Part shown: piece after piece, positions 1 to 5,567 of the stretch | Layout of the letters: each line of letters opens with the position of its first letter | How positions within the stretch are numbered: the stretch's first letter is position 1 | NCBI GenBank assembly: GCA_017964755.1 | Contig: JAGCRI010000038.1 | Location: 1-5,567 of the forward strand | Origin: Bacteroidales bacterium | GTDB taxonomy: Bacteria > Bacteroidota > Bacteroidia > Bacteroidales > WCHB1-69 | DNA: 5,567 nucleotides | Direction: 5' to 3' | Notes under the pieces: generated by a model | What the model saw: the letters and a program-made list of their open reading frames with translations, nothing else | Databases searched by the model: none | Told to the model about the DNA's origin: nothing | Program-made: the position numbers and the translations under genes

Positions 1-93
1 AGCATCGTGCACCGTGTCGTTTTGTGCGTTAGTTTGGCAAATTGCCGCAGATACGACCATGGCAGTTGTGATAAATTTCAGTAAACATGTCAT
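1..93 (-). CDS. Exported protein of unknown function, N-terminal fragment (3' end outside window)
   Basis: Only 31 codons are visible; the gene continues beyond the left edge. On the minus strand an ATG at 93-91 opens a frame with no stop to the window edge. It reads as a textbook signal peptide: MTCLLKF, then a hydrophobic core ITTAMVVSAAIC, then QTNA|QNDTVHDA. The likely signal-peptidase I cut is after Ala23, leaving Gln at +1. Cys19 is not in a good lipobox (Ile precedes it), so a lipoprotein is unlikely. The start overlaps the stop of the upstream barrel gene in an ATGA, and a purine-rich stretch (AAAGAACAAGAG) lies directly before it, so translation is probably coupled. The function cannot be read from this fragment. 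From memory, PorV/PorQ-like barrels in Bacteroidales sometimes sit beside exported helix-hairpin-helix proteins, but nothing visible here tests that. Confidence is good that this is a real gene start and low for any function. Confidence 0.72.
   Translation of the reverse strand, partial: MTCLLKFITTAMVVSAAICQTNAQNDTVHDA
90..93 (-). other. ATGA stop/start overlap coupling two minus-strand genes
   Basis: Read on the minus strand, bases 93-90 are ATGA. TGA (92-90) ends the 276-residue barrel protein and ATG (93-91) begins the next exported protein in another frame. Such 4-base overlaps are typical of translational coupling, where a terminating ribosome restarts, and they place the two genes in one transcription unit. 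Confidence 0.75.
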
Positions 94-920
94 CTCTTGT
101 TCTTTTTTAATGGTAAATTTAATGTCAGACACGGTGTGATGCCGAGATTTGGTTTCCAAGTTACGCCGGCGCCAAATTCGATATGGTTCCAGCAGAATAA
201 TGTCCTTATTTCAGCTTCCGGGGTGGGGAAGGCTGCGTACATGCTGATTCGGAATATTCTGTGTGGTGAGTATGTGCCGCCGACCCCTATTCGGAGAGCC
301 CCGCCAATTTCCTTTTCCGCAAATATGAAGACGAGTATTCCACGGCTTATCTTGTAGTGGAAATCAATGTTGAAAATCATTGGCAGCGGCGGCGCTCCTT
401 CACCCGAAATGCCGTATTTCAGATGCACCGGATTGAATGCCCGTGCTCCGAACCCTATGCGTTTCGTGATGTTACAATATATTGTTATGTCAAGTGTTAT
501 GGAATGCTCGACACCATAGTTCTGTGCATGGTTGCCGATGTAGAAAAAATTCATGCCTAAGGCAAACTTCTTTCCAAATATTCTAGAATACCCTGCTGCA
601 ATCCTATATTCGCCGTATTTCGGATAACCATAATGCATAATGTTGAATGTCAGGTGATTGTCTGATATCCCAATCTGAGCTGAAATGGATTTGTACATCA
701 GGTCTTTCAGTAGAAAATCATTTCTGAAATCGAGCGAAATTATTGGAGAGTAGGATAGTGCTGCTGCTGCGCTGTTTCGTATTCCAATATCTGTCAAAAA
801 TGCTGCAACAATGTCTGTTTCAACTACTTTACGTCTCTTCCTCAGCGTGTCAGTGTCGTTTTTTGCACTGCAGATCATGCTCATTAGCATTATTATAGAT
901 AATATTAGATTTCGTGCCAT
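90..920 (-). CDS. Predicted outer-membrane beta-barrel protein, PorV/PorQ-like (hypothetical)
   Basis: This is a 276-residue protein with a signal peptide (residues 1-19, MARN then a hydrophobic core, probable cut CSA|KND); Cys17 lacks a proper lipobox. From about residue 54 to the end it alternates hydrophobic and polar residues in amphipathic strands separated by Gly/Asn/Pro turns, and has no long hydrophobic helix, which is the signature of an outer-membrane barrel. The central block HYGYPKYGEYRIAAGYSR (about 96-113), followed by FGKKFALGMNFFYIG, resembles the Gly-Tyr-rich strands of the PorV/PorQ (FadL-like) barrels of Bacteroidota; this is pattern recognition, not a search. The protein ends LNLPLKKNKR, a basic tail rather than the usual terminal aromatic residue. 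It is the first gene of a leftward unit and overlaps the next exported gene by 4 bases. A minus-strand TAnnTTTG box lies just upstream (950-943), giving a leader of roughly 15-20 bases. A transport or secretion-accessory role is possible but unproven. Confidence 0.85.
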   Translation of the reverse strand: MARNLILSIIMLMSMICSAKNDTDTLRKRRKVVETDIVAAFLTDIGIRNSAAAALSYSPIISLDFRNDFLLKDLMYKSISAQIGISDNHLTFNIMHYGYPKYGEYRIAAGYSRIFGKKFALGMNFFYIGNHAQNYGVEHSITLDITIYCNITKRIGFGARAFNPVHLKYGISGEGAPPLPMIFNIDFHYKISRGILVFIFAEKEIGGALRIGVGGTYSPHRIFRISMYAAFPTPEAEIRTLFCWNHIEFGAGVTWKPNLGITPCLTLNLPLKKNKR

Positions 921-942
921 CGTTCTTCAGTTATTGATGCGA

Positions 943-966
943 CAAAGATAATATAAATTTATCAAA
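943..966 (-). promoter_or_regulatory. Candidate Bacteroidota sigma promoter for the leftward barrel unit
   Basis: On the minus strand, 950-943 reads TATCTTTG, a perfect match to the Bacteroidota -7 consensus TAnnTTTG. A TTTG lies upstream at 966-963, but the gap of 12 bases is shorter than the usual roughly 19 between the -33 and -7 elements, so the -33 box is doubtful. Transcription would start near 937, leaving a leader of under 20 bases before the ATG at 920. The placement supports the call; the upstream element is weak. Confidence 0.5.
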
Positions 967-1056
967 TAATTTACATTATATTAAAAAATAATTAACAATA
1001 AAAAGTTGATTAAATATTAAAAATGAGATGTTGAAAAGTTGTTTGTAAAAACTCTT

Positions 1057-1083
1057 TTTGCCCAAGCCAAAACTATAATTTTG
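1057..1083 (+). promoter_or_regulatory. Candidate Bacteroidota sigma promoter for the TPR/barrel unit
   Basis: Bases 1076-1083 read TAATTTTG, a perfect TAnnTTTG -7 box. A TTTG (-33-like) lies at 1057-1060, separated by 15 bases, somewhat shorter than the usual spacing. Transcription would begin around 1089-1091, giving a 5' leader of roughly 70 bases before the TPR gene. The -7 box also lies within a perfect 7-bp inverted repeat (1074-1093). Confidence 0.55.
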
Positions 1084-1093
1084 CATAATTATA
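1074..1093. repeat. Perfect 7-bp inverted repeat over the rightward -7 box
   Basis: TATAATT (1074-1080) and AATTATA (1087-1093) are exact reverse complements separated by TTGCAT. The repeat covers the candidate -7 box and probably the start site, a natural place for an operator. The arms are pure A/T in an A/T-rich region, so chance is a serious alternative, and as an RNA hairpin it would be weak. Confidence 0.35.
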
Positions 1094-1151
1094 CATTGTT
1101 ATAATATATTAATTGATTAATCTGTTTTTGACATAATAAAAAAAGAAAAAC

Positions 1152-1157
1152 AAGGTG
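1152..1157 (+). promoter_or_regulatory. Shine-Dalgarno-like ribosome binding site of the TPR gene
   Basis: AAGGTG lies 5 bases before the ATG at 1163. Bacteroidota genes often lack a recognisable Shine-Dalgarno and rely on A-rich leaders. Here both are present, since an A-rich run precedes it at 1137-1150. The spacing favours the ATG at 1163 over the in-frame ATG at 1178. Confidence 0.55.
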
Positions 1158-1162
1158 CATAT

Positions 1163-4100
1163 ATGAAAAAAATAGGCATGAAAAATATTGTGTTTTTGCT
1201 CTGTTTATGCGGACTTATGCAGGTTTTTGCCCAAAAGCCTGTGATTTACGAAAACCCTGAATATGATTTTAACCTTGCGATGGAGCTTATGCGCAAGGAA
1301 CAGTACGGGTCTGCGGCGCAGCATTTCAAGGAGATTTATGAGGATACACGTGCAGAGGATGAAGTGCGTGTCAATTCCTATTATTATATGGGCGTTTGTG
1401 CTGTCATTCTCGACCATGCAGATGCAGATTTCCTTCTTAAGAACTATATCAGGAAATATCCGGTTCATTCCAATGTGAAAAGTGCCCGCTTCTATCTCGG
1501 GAAATATTATTTCTCGCAGAAGAAGTACAAACCTGCATTGGAACAGTTTAATGAGATTGACGAGCGTGATGTGCCAGATGATGCACTTACGGAATACCGT
1601 TTCAAAAAAGGCTATTCCTGCTTCGCTGCAAAAGATTATGACTGCGCAATGTCGAACTTTGATGCGGCGCGCAAGGATTCTTCAGAGTCCAATTACAAAC
1701 ATCAGGCTATTTACTATACGGCTCATATCGCATATACTGACAAGAAGTATGAGGCTGCGCTTCAGGATTTTCTGCTCCTGAAGGATGACCCGAACTATCA
1801 GGGGACTGTGCCGTTTTATATAGCACAGATCTATTTTATGCAAAAACATTACGATAAAGCTGTCGAAGTTGCGGAACCTCTGCTTCCCAAAGCCGAAAAT
1901 CCTACTGAGATGAACCGTATTATTGCTCTTTCATATTACAATATGGGACAGTATGACAAGGCAATGAAATATTTCGATAACTACTTGTCGGACAGTAAAG
2001 TGGTGGCTACCCGTGATGACAATTACGCTGCAGGGTACACTTACTATGAAAACAAACAGTATGACAAGGCTATAAGCGCATTGGCAAAAGCCACTCTTGA
2101 AAAAGATGCGACTGCCCAAAATGCCTATTATATCATTGGCGACTGCTATCTGAAGACAGGGAACAATAACCTTGCAATGCAGAGTTTCCTTGAGGCTTCC
2201 AAATATGATTTTTCTGAGGAAATTAAGGAGGACGCACTTTATAATTATGCGAAACTTCAGTATGAGACTTCCGGCAGCCCGTTCAATAGCGCTATCAAAG
2301 CATTGGAACAATATGTGAACACTTACCCGCATACTTCAAGAGGGGAGGAGGCAATGTCTTATTTGTCAGATATTTATCTTTCCACAAAGAATTATCAGGG
2401 TGCAATAACATCTCTTGATAAGATAACCGCTAAAAGTCCTGTGTTGCTTAAAGCTTATCAGCGCTGTACGCATTATCGTGCATTGGAACTCATTAACAAT
2501 AAGAATTATAAAGGGGCATTGCAACTTATTGAAAAATCAATGGGTTATCCGTTTGACCAGTCTATACAGACAAGCAACCTTTATTGGAAGGCCGAATGCG
2601 AATATCGTAATGAGGAGTTTCTGAAATCATATTATTCTTTCCAATCCTATTATAAAAATTCAGGGGCGAAAGATGATGCCAACTATGCAAAGTCTTATTA
2701 TTCATACGGTTATTCAGCCATTAAGACTAAAAAATATCAAGAGGCCGAGACTGCATTCAAGACATACCTGTCGAATGGCAATCCTGATGAAAGCTTTGAA
2801 GCGGACGCCCTTGCCCGTCTCGCCGACTGCTATTACATGCGCAAGGAACTCCCACAAGCCATAAGCTATTATGAAAAATGTGCAGACAAAAGAAGTAGCA
2901 ATTTTGACTATGCACTTTATCAGCAGGCGAAATGTTATGGGTATCTGAATAAGAACGACAAGAAACTTGAATATCTTGAGAGATTGCAAGTTGAGGTTCC
3001 GAAATCACAGTATTCTGATGATGCTGATTATGACATCGCTGCCACATATCACGAGCAAGGCGATTATGCTATGGCAATCACAAGTTACAAGAATTTCATA
3101 TCAAAGCATCCGAAAAGTCCGTATATCCGTCAGGCATACAATAAGTTGGCGCAGGCGTATATGAACACGCAGCAGAGTGATGCGGCTATCACCAATTTCA
3201 AGTATGTCTTCGAACATTATCAGGGGTCGGCTGAAGCGAAAGATGCCCTCAACAACTTGCAGGCAATCTACGCTGAAAAAGGGACTATGGGCGAGTTTTT
3301 CGACTATATTAAAAGCAAAGGGAATATTGACATAAAGACTGAGGAGCAGGATTCACTCACTTACAAGGCGGCATTGTCAAAATACAACCGCGGCGACTGT
3401 GAGGCGGCTGTCAAGGGCTTCACAGAGTATCTGAAGCTTTTCCCTGAAGGATTTTTTGCAGCAGCGGCCTTGTACAACAAAGCTGATTGCGAATATGGAG
3501 CGAAGGATTTTGATGGTGCGCTCTCTGACTATGATGCGTTGCTCGCCAAAAAGAACAGCTCACAATACCACGAATTAGCCACAAGACGCTCCGCTATTAT
3601 CCTTTATAATAAAAATGAATATGAAAAGGCTTTGGCACGATTCACAAAATTGTCGGAGATAGCCTCATCATCTACAGACCTGCTTTTGGCTCATTCCGGT
3701 ATTATGCGTGCTGCATATGAACTCAAGAACCACACACAGGCAAAGAAGTCGGCTGAGTTCCTCCTGCTGCAAGAGTCAACAGACAATGAGCTCAGGACAG
3801 AAGCCCGCTATGTCGCAGGCAAATCGGCGTTCGCGCTCGGTGATATGGCGGCAGCGAAGAAGTACCTCACACCGCTTGCCAAGAGCGGTACCAATGACGC
3901 AGCAGCAGAGGCAGCTTATATTACAGCACTTATCGAGTTCCAGCAGAATAATCTGGATGAGTGTGAGAAAATCATAGGCGACATACTGTCATCAAATTAC
4001 AGCTCTGAATATTGGTACGCCTCAACATTTATCCTTTACGGAGACTGGTATCTTGCCAAAGGGAATGTGTTTCAGGCGAAGCACACCTACCAGAGCATTG

Positions 4101-4228
4101 TTGACAATTACGACGGCGATGACCTGCGAAGCATCGCCCAGCAGAAAATTGACAAGATAGTGGCGGCGGAAGAAGAGGAGAAAAAACAGCAGGAACAACA
4201 GGAAGAATTAGAAAACATTAATGAATAA
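1163..4228 (+). CDS. Exported tetratricopeptide-repeat (TPR) protein, large periplasmic scaffold
   Basis: This 1021-residue protein has a signal peptide (residues 1-23, probable cut VFA|QKP, no lipobox) and is otherwise almost entirely TPR helices. Roughly two dozen units can be recognised by their small/aromatic pattern, for example KKYKPALEQF (120-129), GQYDKAMKYF (272-281), KQYDKAISAL (298-307) and GDYAMAITSY (633-642). Several units carry a (Y/H)P-x-S type turn before the next helix (residues 99-103, 388-392, 649-653), as in the BamD/YbgF class of envelope TPR proteins. A non-TPR stretch at about 705-733 divides a long N-terminal array from a shorter C-terminal one (734-990). The last 21 residues are a Glu/Gln/Lys-rich tail. 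TPR arrays bind proteins or peptides and have no catalytic role, so this is probably a periplasmic scaffold or adaptor. The next gene, an outer-membrane barrel, overlaps its stop codon and is the obvious candidate partner. The start at 1163 is supported by AAGGTG 5 bases upstream. Its exact role is unknown. Confidence 0.93.
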   Translation: MKKIGMKNIVFLLCLCGLMQVFAQKPVIYENPEYDFNLAMELMRKEQYGSAAQHFKEIYEDTRAEDEVRVNSYYYMGVCAVILDHADADFLLKNYIRKYPVHSNVKSARFYLGKYYFSQKKYKPALEQFNEIDERDVPDDALTEYRFKKGYSCFAAKDYDCAMSNFDAARKDSSESNYKHQAIYYTAHIAYTDKKYEAALQDFLLLKDDPNYQGTVPFYIAQIYFMQKHYDKAVEVAEPLLPKAENPTEMNRIIALSYYNMGQYDKAMKYFDNYLSDSKVVATRDDNYAAGYTYYENKQYDKAISALAKATLEKDATAQNAYYIIGDCYLKTGNNNLAMQSFLEASKYDFSEEIKEDALYNYAKLQYETSGSPFNSAIKALEQYVNTYPHTSRGEEAMSYLSDIYLSTKNYQGAITSLDKITAKSPVLLKAYQRCTHYRALELINNKNYKGALQLIEKSMGYPFDQSIQTSNLYWKAECEYRNEEFLKSYYSFQSYYKNSGAKDDANYAKSYYSYGYSAIKTKKYQEAETAFKTYLSNGNPDESFEADALARLADCYYMRKELPQAISYYEKCADKRSSNFDYALYQQAKCYGYLNKNDKKLEYLERLQVEVPKSQYSDDADYDIAATYHEQGDYAMAITSYKNFISKHPKSPYIRQAYNKLAQAYMNTQQSDAAITNFKYVFEHYQGSAEAKDALNNLQAIYAEKGTMGEFFDYIKSKGNIDIKTEEQDSLTYKAALSKYNRGDCEAAVKGFTEYLKLFPEGFFAAAALYNKADCEYGAKDFDGALSDYDALLAKKNSSQYHELATRRSAIILYNKNEYEKALARFTKLSEIASSSTDLLLAHSGIMRAAYELKNHTQAKKSAEFLLLQESTDNELRTEARYVAGKSAFALGDMAAAKKYLTPLAKSGTNDAAAEAAYITALIEFQQNNLDECEKIIGDILSSNYSSEYWYASTFILYGDWYLAKGNVFQAKHTYQSIVDNYDGDDLRSIAQQKIDKIVAAEEEEKKQQEQQEELENINE
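3275..3361 (+). other. Non-TPR linker dividing the TPR array
   Basis: Residues about 705-733 of the TPR protein (from EKGTMGEFF to EEQDSLT) break the helix-pair periodicity. The segment has the form of a short helix, a KSKGNIDIK loop, then an acidic EEQDSLTY re-entry into the next TPR at YKAALSKYNRGD. I recall a similar D-S-L-x-(Y/F) re-entry in related Bacteroidota TPR proteins, which would make it a conserved hinge rather than drift; this is from memory. Confidence 0.5.
4163..4225 (+). other. Glu/Gln/Lys-rich C-terminal tail of the TPR protein
   Basis: The final 21 residues (1001-1021) contain nine Glu, four Gln and two Lys, with almost no hydrophobic residues, so they are likely an extended charged helix or disordered tail after the last TPR. 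The same DNA is a nearly pure purine tract leading into the start of the next gene, so it may also serve as the A/G-rich translation-initiation leader of the barrel gene. Confidence 0.6.
4221..4228 (+). other. 8-base overlap of TPR stop and barrel start
   Basis: ATGAATAA contains the candidate start of the barrel gene (4221-4223) and the TAA stop of the TPR gene (4226-4228) in different frames. If the alternative ATG at 4233 is used, the genes are instead 4 bases apart. Either arrangement indicates one transcript and probable translational coupling. Confidence 0.65.
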
Positions 4229-5567
4229 GACAATGAAAAGAAATTTTGTTTTCACTTTGGCTTTGATGGCAGTTTGCGGCGCAATGTGGGCGCAGCGTGT
4301 TGATACAGCCCGATTCAGATTCGAGTATGACCCGCAACTGTCAAATTTTAAAAAGATTAACGAACCGGCAGAGATTGTTGACACATTCAAGTCAAAAGTC
4401 TCGTTTGACTATTATATCACCCCGCAACGGATTGATGTCTCGTTTGAGCCGTCAAAAATAAAACCGTTGAAGGTTATGCTTGACCCGCAGAAGCGGCTTT
4501 ACCGCAACTTTATAAAAGTCGGCTTCGGTTATCCGATAACACCGCTCGCTGAACTCGCCATACATAACGGGATAAGCAAAAAATATTCGTATGGGTTGAA
4601 TGTGCATCACTTTTCCGCATGGGCAAAACCGATTGGGAAAACAATGAAACAGTATGGTTATGCCCCGTTTTCGGATACCAAGGCTGATCTCTTTTTTTCG
4701 CGTTTCTTCAAAAAACAGACACTTTACTCTTCGATAGGCTACAGCCATGAGGCGGTACGCTATTACGGATATGAAATTGCAGACATCGCGGATTCACTGC
4801 GAGGCTATTACTTGGGCGACAAATACAAAGACACTCTCAAACACCAGTTCCACCATCTCCGCGCAGAGGTCGGCGTGCGCTCAAATTACACTGTGGAAGA
4901 AAAGAATCTGAAACAGGACGTGAGATTGAACTATGACGGTATCTTCGCCAATTTCCACGATATGGAAAACCATTTCGGCTTGAAATCCTTCTTCGCATAC
5001 GATGCGCAGTGGCTTAAGATTTCCGGCAGCCAACTATATCGTTTGGACTTTAATTTCGATTATTATAATAATTCGTGGAACAGAGGTGACAGCTCAGCTT
5101 CTAAAGGGCACAGTTACGTCATTTCTCCGGAATTGTTTGCACATTGGACGTTCGGAGATTATCAGGTGAAGTTAGGTGTCGGTATGGCATTCAGTCGTGC
5201 GGCGCTTGCTGATACGGTCGGCGCTCCGAAGGAGCGGAAGGTGAAATTTACAATCTATCCTCTTGCCGAACTGCAACTCGGCGTGGTGCCCGGTATTCTG
5301 AGCATTTACGCTAACTTGGGAGGTAATGCTGTCTATAATTCTTATCAATCACTGCTTTACGAAAATCCTTTCGTTAAACCTCATCTCGAAGATTTGCATT
5401 TCACACGTAACTGGGTCGTGGTGCAGGGAGGTGTCAAAGGTAATCTTGTCAAGAAATTGAATTACAATGTGTTCGCGCGTTACACATACGCCGAGGATAT
5501 GCTCTTTTACGTTCCTGATACGCTCGCACCGCTGAAGAATCAGTATGATGTCGATTATTCTGACGGA
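4221..5567 (+). CDS. Predicted TonB-receptor-like outer-membrane beta-barrel protein, partial (3' end outside window)
   Basis: The frame is open from ATG 4221 to the window edge, with 449 codons visible. It begins with a signal peptide (MNKTMKRNF, a hydrophobic core, then AMWA|QRVD with the cut after residue 24). A short segment of about 25-80 follows, ending in IDVSFEPSKIKPLK, and then about 370 residues of alternating amphipathic strands with aromatic girdles and polar loops, such as YRNFIKVGFGYP (94-105), KYSYGLNVHHFSAW and YNVFARYTYAEDM. Bacteroidota homologues of this type are usually labelled TonB-dependent receptor from their barrel. No plug domain, CarboxypepD_reg domain or recognisable TonB box is seen in the N-terminal part, so active TonB-dependent uptake is not established. 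The start overlaps the TPR stop by 8 bases (ATGAATAA). An in-frame ATG at 4233, 4 bases past the stop, would give an equally good 20-residue signal peptide. It is almost certainly co-transcribed with the TPR gene and may work with that protein. Confidence 0.88.
   Translation, partial: MNKTMKRNFVFTLALMAVCGAMWAQRVDTARFRFEYDPQLSNFKKINEPAEIVDTFKSKVSFDYYITPQRIDVSFEPSKIKPLKVMLDPQKRLYRNFIKVGFGYPITPLAELAIHNGISKKYSYGLNVHHFSAWAKPIGKTMKQYGYAPFSDTKADLFFSRFFKKQTLYSSIGYSHEAVRYYGYEIADIADSLRGYYLGDKYKDTLKHQFHHLRAEVGVRSNYTVEEKNLKQDVRLNYDGIFANFHDMENHFGLKSFFAYDAQWLKISGSQLYRLDFNFDYYNNSWNRGDSSASKGHSYVISPELFAHWTFGDYQVKLGVGMAFSRAALADTVGAPKERKVKFTIYPLAELQLGVVPGILSIYANLGGNAVYNSYQSLLYENPFVKPHLEDLHFTRNWVVVQGGVKGNLVKKLNYNVFARYTYAEDMLFYVPDTLAPLKNQYDVDYSDG

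Larger units (their letters stand above)
921..1162. promoter_or_regulatory. AT-rich divergent intergenic region
   Basis: This 242-bp gap separates the two divergent gene pairs and is far richer in A and T than the flanking genes, especially from about 950 to 1050 and 1085 to 1150. It holds one perfect TAnnTTTG box for each direction, an inverted repeat over the rightward box, and poly-A/T runs that could act as UP-like or nucleoid-protein-binding DNA. No small ORF with a convincing start, tRNA or strong GC stem is visible. Confidence 0.8.

Noticed and set aside
97..560. Two open frames on the plus strand (86 and 67 residues) opposite the left barrel gene
   Set aside because: They are antisense to a well-supported barrel gene and lack signal peptides, recognisable domains or good initiation regions; their composition looks like a shadow of the real gene.
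1001..1041. Direct repeat AAAAGTTG at 1001-1008 and 1034-1041
   Set aside because: It is eight bases in a strongly A/T-biased spacer and not aligned with either promoter in a meaningful way; chance is sufficient.
1121..1130. TTTTTG at 1125-1130 as a second rightward promoter
   Set aside because: The bases four to five positions before TTTG are TG, not TA, so the TAnnTTTG box fails, and the start site would fall very close to the ATG.
1948..2070. 15-base direct repeat ACAGTATGACAAGGC (1948-1962 and 2056-2070)
   Set aside because: The copies are 108 bases (36 codons) apart in frame and encode the same QYDKA motif of neighbouring TPR units, so this is ordinary repeat-protein similarity rather than a mobile or recombination element.
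1931..2332. 133-residue minus-strand open frame inside the TPR gene
   Set aside because: The hydrophobic, Ile/Val-rich sequence is what the complement of Tyr/Asn/Asp-rich TPR codons gives. There is no promoter or RBS, and the plus-strand TPR pattern is continuous across it.
2673..3164. Several overlapping short frames on both strands within the TPR gene
   Set aside because: All are enclosed in a continuous 1021-codon frame with clear TPR periodicity and have no independent initiation signals.
4452..4748. 98-residue minus-strand open frame opposite the right barrel gene
   Set aside because: The plus strand carries an uninterrupted signal-peptide-plus-barrel frame here; the antisense product has no recognisable feature.
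1..5567. CRISPR array, tRNA/rRNA, insertion sequence, defence system or prophage genes
   Set aside because: No regularly spaced repeats, cloverleaf or rRNA sequence, transposase or terminal inverted repeats, nuclease or phage structural motifs were seen; all supported genes encode exported envelope proteins.

Overview
The window looks like a chromosomal segment from a Bacteroidota bacterium, probably of the order Bacteroidales (Bacteroides/Prevotella-like). The evidence is a moderate-GC coding sequence around a very AT-rich intergenic gap, perfect TAnnTTTG -7 promoter boxes pointing both ways, and exported proteins whose predicted signal-peptidase I cuts mostly leave Gln at position +1. The two large plus-strand gene products also resemble Bacteroidota cell-envelope families. 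Genus cannot be decided from the sequence alone.

The layout is two divergent gene pairs around a 242-bp AT-rich spacer (921-1162). The leftward pair is a 276-residue predicted outer-membrane beta-barrel protein (90-920, minus) and a second exported protein. The latter's start codon overlaps the barrel gene's stop codon (ATGA, 90-93), and only its first 31 codons lie inside the window (1-93, minus). The rightward pair is a 1021-residue exported tetratricopeptide-repeat (TPR) protein (1163-4228) and a predicted TonB-receptor-like outer-membrane beta-barrel. The barrel's start overlaps the TPR stop by 8 bases, and it runs off the right edge (4221-5567, 449 codons visible).

All four products carry signal peptides, so the whole window is devoted to the cell envelope. 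The rightward pair is best read as a periplasmic TPR scaffold co-produced with an outer-membrane barrel, which suggests (but does not prove) a physical complex. The leftward pair is a second tightly coupled envelope unit. Each divergent unit has its own candidate promoter in the spacer. A 7-bp inverted repeat covers the rightward -7 box. I see no RNA genes, CRISPR arrays, insertion sequences, terminators or signs of recent transfer. The genes look like conserved but poorly characterised core envelope genes rather than a mobile or defence system.
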